64,000 nucleotides of DNA, taken from assembly GCA_027604005.1 (NCBI GenBank), contig JADGJT010000032.1:1-64000 (forward strand), read 5' to 3'. Positions 21,684-33,002 of the stretch are shown piece after piece. Position 1 is the stretch's first letter. Each line of letters opens with the position of its first letter. Both the position numbers and the translations under genes were made by a program. Source of the stretch: Dinochytrium kinnereticum (taxonomy: Eukaryota; Chytridiomycota; Chytridiomycetes; Chytridiales; Chytridiaceae). The notes below the pieces were generated by a model, which saw only the letters and a program-made list of their open reading frames with translations, did not search any database and was not told the DNA's origin.

Positions 21684-24187
21684 ATGACGCCCTGCTCGCA
21701 GGGTGCGAAAGCCCACTCCTCAGGAAGAAGACCGCAACACGCTCTCAAGCCATCCTTTTTGCTAACCCTTCTCTGCTGCATCGCATGCGTCTCGCCTCCG
21801 TCATCAAACACTGCTCAAGCTGCATTCCTTCCCTTCCATCCTCCCAACCGAAATGCGCCAGTGCGCAGCGGTAGCATGCACAGGCAGCCTCCTGTGGTCA
21901 ACAGAGCAGGGTCAGAGTCTTTCCCAGATGAATTCAAAAGTCGTCAGCAAGGCTCGAAGGACGATGAAATCACTGGATTCAGAGACGTACTTGAGGAGGA
22001 GGAAGCTGAGAGCATTTGGGAGAATGTGCTAAGGCACAACCACAACGTTGGTGGACGAAAGACAAGCTCGGACCTTGACGACGACCTATGGGCGCGTGTC
22101 CACCCTGACACCCTGGAAGAGTTCGGGAAAAAGCCTAGCAGGGGCTCCTCAGAGTATGGCCTGCCACCGTATGGAGAAGACAGCGTCAACTACAGGCCAT
22201 TTCAACTTTCAGACGAGCCTGTGTTGTCGGATGATTCCACCCCCAACCCCACCCCCACCCCCACCGCCAGTACCACCCAACCAGCTCATACCGAGCGACC
22301 CAAGTTTAACGTTGGGCCTTTGGATGATATTGAGTCGCTTGCTTACCCTCATCCCACGGTGCCAGCGACGACGATGGAATGGCATAAGCCAGATGAAACA
22401 ATTGCTCCAACACAATCGCTTGACCAGGAACCGGATTCTCCCGTCCCCACCAACATAAAAAACCAATACATTATCAGCCTCAAAGACTCGACACCAGGCT
22501 CAAGGAGTAAGTGCTTTTGTTTCTGTTATGTACGCTTGCCGTGTTGTTTATCTTTTTTTAATTTTTTTAGTCGAAAAGCATATGACGGCTGTCAAGGACT
22601 TAATAAAGCAGTACATTGCGTCGGGGAAGACTGTCTCCCCTGAGCTTCTGGCTTTTGTTGGCGTTGACCATCAATTCGACGCAAGTGTTTGGGCGGGATA
22701 CTCTGGATACTTCCCACCTGAGATTGTTGCGATTCTTAAGAATAGCTCTGTAGTCGAGGTAAAGTACCTTGTCTTTTCGAAATACTATCAATCTGTCGAC
22801 CAACAAACTATTTAAACAGTACATTGAGCCGAATCGAGTTATTAAAGCAGCTGGGTTCCGCTACAAAGGGAGTCAAAGTAAGCTGGTGTTGTCAAAAGAA
22901 CTCGAGGATCAATTGTCTAGAATCTACCCAACCAAGACTCAGCAACTACAATACGCCAGATTCACCCATGCATCCGCAAATTCCAACGCAAATCGCCAAG
23001 AAGAAATTGCAAGTTCAAGCGCAGATCCCTCCAACACAGCAAGGTCGAGAGCAGAGGGTACCTCACAGCCCAGCGTGAACAACCGAACGTCCGAGGCGAA
23101 TGTTGCTGATCAGATTGACCCGCCTTGGAATTTGGATCGTATTGGTCATATGAAGAATGTTCCAGTTGGCTTATTTAGGCATTTTAAGGACGGCGGAGCT
23201 GGTGTGGATATATATATTTTGGATACGGGAGTCAAGATTTCCCATTCCGAGTTTGGTGGAAGGGCTATCTTTGGTGCTGATTTTACTGGCTCTGGAAGCG
23301 ATGACATGAATGGGCATGGTGAGCTCTTTACAGTCATCCATTATTCTATCGTCGCATAAGTTAAAAGTTCAATCCGTTCAATAACTTATGTTGGAAACTT
23401 CACGATGTAGGCACCCACGTCGCAGCAGTAGCCGCGGGCAAAACCTACGGTGTAGCGAAATCCGCCAACATCATCGCCGTAAAGGTCCTCGGAAAAGACG
23501 GAACCGGGAGCACAACGATCGTCAACGCTGGTCTTGAATGGACGATTGGTCGTATGCAAACACGACCGGGTATTCGAGCGGTCATAAACCTCTCTTTGGG
23601 AGGCGGAGGCATCAGTAAGTCTTTAAACGATTACGTCGACAGAATTGTGGCTCTTGGGGGAGTTGTCGCTGTTGCTGCAGGGAACGCCAACTCGGACGCC
23701 TGCGCAAACTCGCCTGCGGATTCGCCGAATGTGTTGACGGTTGGGGCGTTGGCTCAGGATGATGTTAAGGCATCTTTCTCCAATTATGGGTCGTGCATAT
23801 CGCTTTACGCTCCTGGCAAGGAGATCCAGTCTGCTGGCATCGCCTCGAATACGGCTGTTTCTTATGAGAGCGGGACGAGGTTTGTTTCTTTTCGTTACAT
23901 TTGCGCCCATCCTAACTTAGTTCCGCAAAACCAGTCAAGCGTCCCCTCTCGCAGCAGGCATTCTAGCAATCTACCTTTCGTTGTACCCGGCGATATCTGT
24001 CACAGAGGTCTACACAAACCTATTGGGGTCTTCGTACATGAACGTTACGTTGGGGAACATGACATTGAGTGATCCTCAAATCCTTCTGTCATCTTCCGTG
24101 GCCGCAGCGGTCAATATTGATGCCATACCAAAGACTGGATCGATGATGTCGCTTGCATGGAACTTGCTCAGAATCACGTTTGATTGA
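21684..24187 (+). CDS. Subtilisin-like secreted serine protease (S8, proteinase K-type)
   Basis: Five exons (21684-22506, 22571-22758, 22820-23318, 23411-23879, 23935-24187) close in phase at 743 codons plus stop. A hydrophobic stretch (FLLTLLCCIACV) serves as signal sequence. A long, acidic, low-complexity pre-region follows, then an I9-like inhibitor segment (QYIISLKDSTPG to about residue 350). The catalytic triad is present: Asp in IYILDTGVKISHSE (about 472), His in DMNGHGTHVA (about 503), Ser in SGTSQASPLAAG (about 660), with the oxyanion Asn in VAAGNANSD (about 595). The Ser motif has Gln where most have Met. It should mature to an extracellular endopeptidase. The prosegment of about 470 residues is unusually long. 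Confidence 0.93.
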
Positions 24188-24663
24188 TTACATTAAGCCT
24201 TTTCCTTTCCACCTTTTTGCTGTTCGGAAGAGCATGTCCTTTTGGAATCTACTCATTTCATGATTTCATGTACTTTCTTACTAGCCCGTGTCGTTTCTGA
24301 ACTTGGTTTCATGATTTTCTTTACTTCCGTGTTTCTTTTGATACCTAAACCTCCGCCTGCTTTTAGTGTTTTCTATCCTCAGCGTGCCCATCTATAGCCA
24401 TTATAAAGCGCATTCACATTCCGTCCGTACTTCCGCCGCAGCGAGATGCCTGCCCGTCGCCGTCTCCCACCCAGACGCGTCGTTCCGAACGATGTCGGTG
24501 GGGTGTCGGCAGCATGACTTTTTGCCGTGATTTGTCACAAAAACCTCCCGTCCCCATTTCGGTTGACGCCGAACGAAACCCACCTCTGAACAGCAGAGGA
24601 TCCCCGTTGACGCCCCCTGCAGGACCGCAACAGAAGAGCCTCTTCCGCCCGAGCACTCGCACG
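24188..24663. other. Intergenic / transporter leader
   Basis: The first 300 bp is T-rich 3' UTR-like. From 24514 an in-frame ATG opens 50 extra codons ahead of the transporter start used here; they read as low-complexity leader, so I treat them as 5' UTR or alternative start. Confidence 0.4.
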
Positions 24664-26546
24664 ATGTCAGCATTCATGGCCATGCAGCCACCGGGGCTGC
24701 TGGTCATGGCATCGGCCGGTGCTCTGACGCTGTTCATATCGCTTGGTGTTAGAAGTGTAACAGGTGAGGATGCCGCCATCAGCAGCACTCCCCTCCGCCT
24801 CACGCAGCATTCCGTTACGAGGGGTAGACTTCTTCTCTCACTTTCACTAACAAAAAAACATCAAACGATAACGACAGGCCTCTTCATCGTTCCCGTCTCG
24901 ATTGACCTGGGATGGGGCCGTGGAGTTCTCAGCCTTGCAATAGCTGCCCTCAACATGGCTTGGGGCATCACCAACCCCTTCATTTGTGCCTGGGCCGACA
25001 CCCATGGCACCGGTCCCATCATCTTTCTCGGTGGCCTTCTCTACGCCACTGGCCTGGCACTCCTAGCCCTCGCCGGCACCAACTCCATCACCCCACCCAT
25101 CGTCATCATTGGGGTGGGAGTCCTCATGGGCACAGCAACAGCAGCAACAGGGATCAGCATAGTGCTAGCGCTGCTTGGAAAGACCTTTTACTCTGTCAGA
25201 GGAGCGGATGATCGGGTCAGGTTGATTGTGTTTGGGATCGTTTCGGCTGTGAGCCAGATGGGACAGTTTGTGCTTGCTCCAGTGTGCCAGGCCTTGATCA
25301 AGTCCTCTGGATGGAGGGTGTCGGTTTGGATGCTGTGTGGGTTGTCGTTGGTTTTGCTTCCCATGGCCATCTTTCTCCGAGAGAAAAAGTCCGTGAAGCG
25401 AGCAGAGGTTGAAGAAGAGGTGGTTTCGGGAGAGACGACGGTGGCAGAGCCTGGGAAATCAGATGAAGGACCGTCAACCTTCGCCGCCGCAGATTCCATT
25501 GCAGATTCAGAAAACATCCTCTTGAAGGAGCGGGACATTAAAGTTCTGACAGCCCTTGATAGAGCCGGCACCCAGATTGTGGTCCCCATCGACCCAACCT
25601 CCTCAACCGACACTAAAAAAGACACAGGAACGTTTCTCGCCTCCAAAGAATTGACTGCAGTGGCTTCAGAGCTTGACACCGAGGCCGCTCAACAGATTAT
25701 CGATGATGGCGAACCCCGTTCAGTACGTGAAGCCATTCAAGAGGCCCTGACGTCGAGACCGTTCCTCATGATCTCCAGCGCCTTTTTTGTCTGCGGGTGA
25801 GGCTTTCTTCCCCGCAGTTCCTTTCTTCAACTCTACCCTTCCTCACTATTTCCCACAGCTGGCACATAGGTTTCATCGGCACCCACATCCCCGGAGTCGC
25901 CGAAGACAACGGAGTGTCCCCCACAACCGCCTCCTGGACAATCAGCCTCATTGGCGCAACCTCAACAATCGGAACAGGGTTAGCAGGGTACCTTCCTCGT
26001 TTCTTCCGCGTAAAAGTGAAGACGGTTCTCACCCTCGTCTACCTCTACCGAGCGATCATGATCTCTGCGTTCATCCTCATCCTGCGATACGTGGTCGACA
26101 AGAAGAACCCTTCAGCCGCATCAGGCGTCACATTGGCATTCTCATTCCTCATCGGATTCGCCTGGCTCACAACCGTTCCCCTCACAACCGCCTTGGTGTC
26201 AAACATGTGCGTTTTCCTCTCTCCTCAAAATCCAATCTCTCCCCATCTAACCTCTCCCTCACACAGATACGGCACAAAATACCTCGGCACCCTCTCCGCC
26301 ATCACATTCCTCGGTCATCAGATTGGCAGCTTCCTCGGATCTTATCTCGGGGGTCTCGAGTACGACCGTAGCCCAGATGCTTCTATGACAGGGTGTTGGT
26401 GGGCCTCCGTCGCTCTTGGGGTGTTTGCCGGGACGATGCACTTTTTGGCTGACGATTGCCCGCCTGTTAGGAAGAGGGTTGTAGTTGGGGCGGGGGTTGT
26501 CCCTGGAGACACGGAGGTGAGGAGGGAGCATGGGAAGGCGCCTTGA
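24664..26546 (+). CDS. MFS transporter (SLC16/monocarboxylate-like)
   Basis: Four exons (24664-24763, 24878-25796, 25859-26206, 26267-26546) close in phase at 548 codons plus stop. About 12 hydrophobic helices are visible. The first half includes GLFIVPVSIDLGWGRGVLS and a bundle ending LLPMAIFLREKKS. A central acidic loop of about 120 residues follows. The second half begins SAFFVCGWHIGFIGTHIPG, very like bacterial MFS permeases, and ends FLGSYLGGLEYDRSP and a basic tail. It would move small carboxylates or similar solutes across the plasma membrane. An upstream in-frame ATG at 24514 would add 50 residues. Subfamily is inferred from helix motifs; substrate unknown. Confidence 0.85.
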
Positions 26547-27200
26547 GGGAACCATAGTGTTGGGTTTTGTTTCTTGCTGGCGACGGCCATAGAGGGCCAT
26601 TTTTTGAAGAACACACTATCTATGTGACTGCCTGTATTTCGGGGCATGTGGCAAATACCATTTTTTTAATGACCTCAATCTGATGAAATAAAGATATCGA
26701 GCGTATTTTAGTTCCTGGAATCCCATTTGATTTATAGGCCAGTAAAGAAAACCACTGAAACTCATCTCACTCAGGCACCTCTTACGTATGGGGAGTAATC
26801 AAAATTGTATGTAGGCCGGGGCAACGCCTTTGAGGCTCGTAATGACAACGAGCAAGCTCACAGAGAAAAGAAGAAAAAACAAACTAGCAATACGAAAACA
26901 AGAATGCGTACAAGAAGAAAAACCACCATTCAACCAGTAAGCACCACTACAGGGGATTCACCAGCAAAATGCAAAAAAGCGGAAGCAGAAACTTCATCCA
27001 AGCTAGCATCAGCAACGTAAAAGAAATATAAAAAAAAAAAAATCTGGAAGGGGCCTTTGACGCAAATCAACAAAGGGAAAGCTACCAACCCTCAAAAAAC
27101 AACTAAAGACCCTCCACAAACCTCACAAACAAACAAGAAAAGCAAAAAAGAAAAGAAAAGAAAAGAACGAAAGATAGAGAAAGAAAGAAAAGAAAAAAAA
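26547..27200. other. Convergent 3' region, A-rich
   Basis: Spacer between two convergent genes. Plus strand is strongly A-rich from 26850 to 27220 with AAAGAAAAGA runs, as expected for the 3' UTR of the minus-strand chromatin gene. No gene seen. Confidence 0.55.
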
Positions 27201-30200
27201 TCACCCACTCCTCTCCCTCAACCCCCTCAAAAACGTCACAACATCCTTCCGCCCCCCCAAATCCCCCCCATCCTCCTGAACCCCCCTCAAACACTCAAAA
27301 ACCCACTCCCGAACCTCCTCAACCCCCCAAACGCCGCCAACGATCCCCTCCGCACCCAAGAACCATTCCCCCATCCACCCAAAACCAAGGGGGCAGACCC
27401 AAACCACAGTGGAAGCGCCCGTCACCCTCTCGACGCAATCTGACACGTTCGTGGAATCAAAAATGGGGGGATCAGCGAGGATGAGGGTGCGGGAGGGGAG
27501 CGAGGGAAGGTGGGTGAGGTGGGTTGGGGTTGTGATGAGGATCTGGGGTGCGGTGTCGGGTAAGGAGGTCCAGAGGTTGATGCGGGACATGGTGTCGGGG
27601 TTGGGTATAGGGTCAGTCTGGTCGGCAGGTGAAAACAAAAGGTGAGATGTAAAGAAAGGGGTTAGCTTCTTCACAATAACCATAAATGCCCAGCCCAGAC
27701 AAACAAAAAAAAACAAGCAAACAAAATAAAAAAAAACCAACTCACACAAACAACCCACCCATCCTCCTTCCCCCCAACCTCCTCCAAAAGTCCCTTAACC
27801 CCCTCCTCCCCCCAAACAACAACAACACATCTCCCCTTCACCTCCCGAGCAGCCTCAACAACACCCTTCCACCTCTCAACCACATCAGACCCCCTCGCAA
27901 CTCCCCAAAAAAACTCTCCAAGCCAAGCAGGGCACTCAACACTCTCCAACAGCGACCCGGCATCAGACGCATTCAAAAACGCCTCCAAAAGACTCGCGTG
28001 ATGACGAGCGAGGCTTGTGATGACCTTGGAGAGGGTTGGTGGTCGGGAGAAGAAGCTGATCGTATGTTTCTGGAGGAGCGCGGGTTAGGTCGGTTTAGAA
28101 TAAGGAGAAAGTGGGTTGTTACCGGTAGTTTGCTCTGCTTGGGTGGAGTAAATGTGAAAGCTGAAGGTGATATCATCTGACGAAACAAGAGGAGTCGTTA
28201 GTAAAGGCGAGCATGAGGACCGGCCCAAACACAAACCCGAGAAAAGGCCTTTATGAGTAATCTCCGTTTAACGTCTCCAAAATACTTGAACAGGGCAGGT
28301 GAGTCTGGGAGAAGCTCAGGGAACTTAAGAAATAAAAAAAAATAGGTTAGCTGATGTGAAATAATTTGACGAGAATTGGCTATTAAGCACAACAAAAAAA
28401 AAATTAAACAGAAAAAGACAAATGAAAGATAATTACCATGAAACAAAGAATGGAGATAAAGGCCTCGACTCTCGGCGGAAGGGGTCCAGACTATTTAGAA
28501 TCACAAAAAAAAAAAAAAAATCAGTGAAGAAAAATACCAAAAACAAAGAGATATAAATCAGCACGATTTCGCCAGAAACGAAAGAAGAAAACAGAAAAAA
28601 AGGAAAAAAAAGAAAAAAAACCAGAAAAAAAAAGAAAGAAAAAAGCAACCCAATCCCCCAAACTCACCACCAAAACAACCCTCCCTCGACATCCACCCCC
28701 ACAAAGCCTCCCAAAAGCCCTCTCACTCTCCACACTCGCAAACTCCGCACTCCTCACACAAATAACCACCATCCCAAACCTCCCCAACTCCATCCCAACA
28801 TCATCAACCAAATCCCTTAACGTGACAAGACAAAGCCTTCGAGTGGATGATAATGATGATGGGGTCGTAGCAGCGTCGGTGACGGTAATGGCTGTAGAGG
28901 TTTTGAAGGCGGATTTCCTGTTGGGAGATGGTGAGTGAGGATAAAGGCTGGTTGGCACTCACCATTTGGGTTGATCACAGGAGGAGGTGACGACGAGGCA
29001 GTCGCCGTCAGCGGATTCAATGACATCTCTCATCAGTTCTTCATGGCCAACGCCTACCACCATGTTACAAATGAAAAGAAAAAATAAGAGGAGAGTGGTG
29101 AACAATACGACCAGAAAATAAATAAGTTCAAACAGTTAAACGAAAGAGCAAAAGTCGCACCTGACGTGACAGGATTATGTAAAAGCGTTGGAAGGCCACC
29201 ATCAATTCTATGAGAGATGATCCTAACAACGACAGCAAGAACAACAACAAAAAAAAAAAAAAAAAGAAGGAATAAGGAGGTTAATCATAAGTGCGAGAGA
29301 ATCATGGTGAATAAAGGTTTGCCGTGGGGGAAGGAAACGAAGGTATTCCATCGGAAACAAAAGAACTTGAAAGCAAAAGGACAACAACAGACAAACTCAC
29401 TTGGACACCTCCTCCAAACTCCTCACAGCTTCCGCCTTCTCATCCACCTCCTCTTCTTCATCCCTCTCTTTTCTCCTGTCCAAAAACATCTCCACCATAG
29501 CTCTAACATCATTCCCCCTCACACACCCATCGATCCCAACCTTTTCCCACCCCCTCCCCTCCTCGCCACACGTCCCTTCCCACCTCACCAAAACCTCACC
29601 AACCCCCTTCCCTCCCACGACCAACGGCCCCCCGCCATCCACTTCACAAAACCTCACCCCCAAAACCCCAGCAACCCTCCCCCAGCATCTCGCAACGACC
29701 GTTACCTCCATCACCTCCCCGCGTCGCGAACCCAGATCAACCACACGGCGCGGCTCCGGCCAAACCCTCCAAGGAACGTCACCCCCAAACTCCCTCTCCC
29801 GATTCCTCCAAAACACCTCAACGGGTCTCGGATGCCTCGCAGAGACCCAAGACCCCTGCACCCACTCCACATCCCTCAACCTCCTCCCATCAAACAAGAC
29901 CAAATACTCAACCACCCTCTTTCCATCCACAAAAAAAAACCCCTCGCGATACCCACCCACCACCCCAGCCTCACGCTCCCCCTCCAAAACCCTCACCCCA
30001 AACACCCCAACCACCCTCCTCCCCTCCCCCCTCCCCCCTCCCCCCCGACACCCCAGACACCTCCACCCCCCACTTCCCCCAACCCACTCACCAACCTCCC
30101 GTGGACCCAAACACCCAACATGGAAAGGAAACCCACACCCCAAACACCAAACACACCCCTTGGCCTCACACCCCACCCACCGTCCGTCCCTCGCATGACG

Positions 30201-30584
30201 AGACTTCGCTCGAGTGAGCGGCGCCGTCTCCAAAGCCGACTCTGAAGAAGCCACAAGAGGAAGTGACTCCAGGCATTCCAGGCATCCAAAGAAGGTGGTG
30301 GGGAAAGCGTGGAAGGTGTGGAGGTCTCTATTCTTCTTGGTTGGGTCAGTGGGTCTAAGGCGTTTTGGGCGAGGTGGGTGGGGTTGGAGAAGGCGTTTTG
30401 GGAGGGTTGGTGTTGGTTGCGTGGAATCGACTCGGCTGTCTTCCGGTGCGTCGTTGTAGGCGGTTGGTTGGGCCGGAGAGGGATGATGATCCGCTCTCAC
30501 AACCACACCATCACCACCACCCATCACCACATCGCTCCCCTCAGCACGGGCAGGAGGATCAACGTCCATCTCCACCGTCAACAT
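27201..30584 (-). CDS. PHD finger / chromodomain protein with degenerate SNF2-like domain
   Basis: Multi-exon minus-strand gene; ATG 30584 (start uncertain), long first exon to 29401, then 29222-29161 and several short exons to the stop at 27201. First exon: a zinc finger (CLEC ... CLGCGFPFHVGC ... CLGC) of PHD type, then two chromo-like segments (VEYLVLFDGRRLRDVEWV; GEVLVRWEGT). Later exons fit a RecA-like fold. GGLPTLLHNPVTSGVGHEE sits where Snf2 proteins have the Walker A motif, but the lysine is His. CLVVTSS and RRLCLVTLRDLVDDVG resemble later lobe-1 strands, and the C-terminal exons (TYDQLLLPTTNPLQ, QILITTPTHL) resemble HDA2/3-like lobe 2. No DEAH box. Likely a chromatin-complex scaffold that does not hydrolyse ATP. 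Domain calls are by eye. Confidence 0.6.
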
Positions 30585-31511
30585 CTCGATCAAAGCAATG
30601 CGTGTAGACCAGCCAACACCGATGCCCCTCCTCTCAGCCGCTGCTGCTGCTGCAGGTCTCAGTAGACGTTTCTTGCTCGAGCCCAAGAGACTTTGTCCGC
30701 CGCAATGGACTTTGTTTTTTTTCCAATTGGAAATTGCGCTAATTCACGTCCATCTGCAAAGGTCGAGCGAGGGTCAAACGATTCGTCCTCGGCGACTGAG
30801 TCCGCGTCCAGCGCCATTCTCCATCGCCTGAGCAGCAGCGGACGACACCCCCCGAAAACACCGCTGCAAGACGTGACCTCAAACACCTGAACCAAAGGCA
30901 TCACGAAACGAAAACAAACGGTAACTTGACGCAGAAACATCGAAAGAACAGAGAGTTACTTATTGAAAACCAAACAACAGCAAGAGAAAAAACATAAAGA
31001 GCCCTCGAATGCGAAATAAAATCCCCCGGCAATAAGGAATCCAAGAGACACATCCTGCTATTCCCATCCGCCCACCAACCCAGCAGCAGATCTCCCACCT
31101 TTTTCCCCAATAAAACACGCCTTCAAAGCAGGGGTCAACAAAAGAGGGGAAAGAGGAAAACGCTTTTAAAAGGGATGACGGAAGAAGGAAATAATCCCTT
31201 TTACATCAAGCCAGAGAAAAAACAAAAAAAAAAGTGTTGAAATGACGACAGACGAATTAGCAGATAAAGAGGGAGAAAGATATCTTCCGGCTCCTCAATC
31301 CTAAAATAAAGAGAAATGACCCCATATAATTAAAGAAATAAAGGGGTAAGCGACGACAAAAGGGAGGCAAGTTCCCACGACAGATAGATTAACTGAACTT
31401 AAACACGGACAAGTCGAGAAAAGTGAGAGGAATATAAAAAAAAAAAATAGATCGTCGCATAAAAGAAGGGAGGAAACAAAACGCAGCCAAAGCACGACCC
31501 TCGGAAAAAAC
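30585..31511. other. Intergenic / possible extra exon
   Basis: About 930 bp between the SUR2 gene 3' end and the chromatin gene. A protein-like minus-strand frame at 30816-30668 (MALDADSVAEDESFDPR, then GRELAQFPIGKKTKSI) could be the real first exon of the chromatin gene, but no splice pair giving the right phase was found. The rest (30900-31510) is A-rich 3' UTR-like. Confidence 0.35.
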
Positions 31512-33002
31512 TCAAGGATGTCTCGATGCAGCAGCCTCGGCCCTTCTCTGCCTCAACCTCACAGCAGCAGACGCTGCAGCCCCCCTCCTCCGTAACACCT
31601 CCATCTCCTTCCCGCCCACAACTTTAACAGGCACCTTCTCAACGACCGGTGCAGAAGCAGCAGGAACAGCAAGAGCAGCAGCAGCAGCAGCCTCCTGCTC
31701 AGCCTTCCTCTTCATAGCTCCCTCATACTCAGTCCCCATAATCCGATCCCAAAACGTGTAAAAAGGCTGCGAAAAGTTGTACTTGATCCCTTTCCCCCAG
31801 TGGTGAATGTCATGATACTCTGCATCGTTTCTCCCCAAAAGCTTGAACGGGCTCCATGGCCATGCGTACCCGCAGTGATCATCCACCGTCTTCAGGGTCG
31901 CAATGCAGTAGAAGATGCAGGAGGTCCAGGGGTGCATGTCGAGGAGGAGGGACGGAAGAGCGCCGCCGACCGTGTCCATGAGAAGGCCTTCGATTGGATG
32001 GTTGTAGAGCGCTCCGTATGCGTAAGGGGTGGTGAGCTGATGATGCACCGAGTGGAAGTTGCGATACAACCAGTGGTTCATGTGCATCCACCGATGCATC
32101 CAGTACTATGTGCAGTAAGTTAATATAAGGTGGTTTCATAGATTGATCTATATCATATCGGGTAAAAAGGAAATCAACAACAAAAAAAAACAAAAACAAN
32201 NNNNNNNNNNNNNNNNNNNNNNNNNNNNNNNNNNNNNNNNNNNNNNNNNNNNNNNNNNNNNNNNNNNNNNNNNNNNNNNNNNNNNNNNNNNNNNNNNNNN
32301 NNNNNNNNNNNNNNNNNNNNNNNNNNNNNNNNNNNNNNNNNNNNNNNNNNNNNNNNNNNNNNNAAAAAAAGAGAAGGAAAAAAGCTCGCTTCGCAGGCAG
32401 TCTTCTCCTCACGCACTCAAAACGCACTCGACGCCTACCTGATAAGTGTCCAAGATGATGGTTGCGACCCAAAACTTCCCCAAAACAAGCCACCACGACT
32501 CCATCCTCCAATTCTCAAAATCCGCCGGGCGAGTGTAGACGACCACAACAAAGGCGACCACGGCCTGTACGACATGCTGAAAGGCAACGGTCCAGAGCAC
32601 CTTTCTGACAGTGACCCTATTCCTGGGTCTCCTCGGCTGATTGGTGGGAATGCGATGAAGCTCGACGGACGTCCACTCCAAGGCCGAGACAACGTAGAGG
32701 ATTGTCGAGTAGAGCCAGTAGGAGAGGATTGGAAGAAAGATCATGCAGAGTTCAGAGAGGGAGAGCTCGTGGTTGAAGAGGGAGATCATGAGCGGTTTCG
32801 AGGGTGACGGTGAGGAGGAGGGGTAGGTTGATGTTGAGGACGAGGAGGTGAGGTTGAGAGGTGGTAGCGAGGATGAAGGCGGGGACATGCTGTTGGTTGC
32901 AGTTGAGAAGGCGTTTGAGGAGACGAGGAGGACGGAGGAGAGGGCGTCGAGTGAGAGTGAGCGGTAGAATCCGTCAAAGGCAGCCTCGAACAGCTTGTTC
33001 AT
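31512..33002 (-). CDS. SUR2: Sphinganine C4-hydroxylase, fatty-acid hydroxylase superfamily
   Basis: Two exons, 33002-32439 and 32105-31512, join in phase to 385 codons plus stop; the intron contains the 164-base N run. The three histidine boxes of the membrane di-iron hydroxylases are present: YWMHRWMHMNHW, FHSVHH and YHDIHHW, plus LKTVDDHCGYAWPW typical of SUR2. The N-terminal 70 residues are Ser/Pro-rich, followed by membrane helices (IFLPILSYWLYSTILYVVSAL). The enzyme hydroxylates the sphingoid base to phytosphingosine at the ER. The tail is an unusual Ala/Glu-rich helix. Strong family call. Confidence 0.9.
32200..32363. other. Assembly gap (164 N)
   Basis: Run of N inside the SUR2 intron, flanked on both sides by A-rich sequence. 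True gap length unknown; the coding exons on either side are intact. Confidence 0.98.

Noticed and set aside
29217..30245. Long plus-strand frames in the C-rich stretch opposite the PHD gene
   Set aside because: Pro/His/Thr-only composition is what the antisense of G-rich coding gives; the minus strand has a zinc finger and chromo-like segments.
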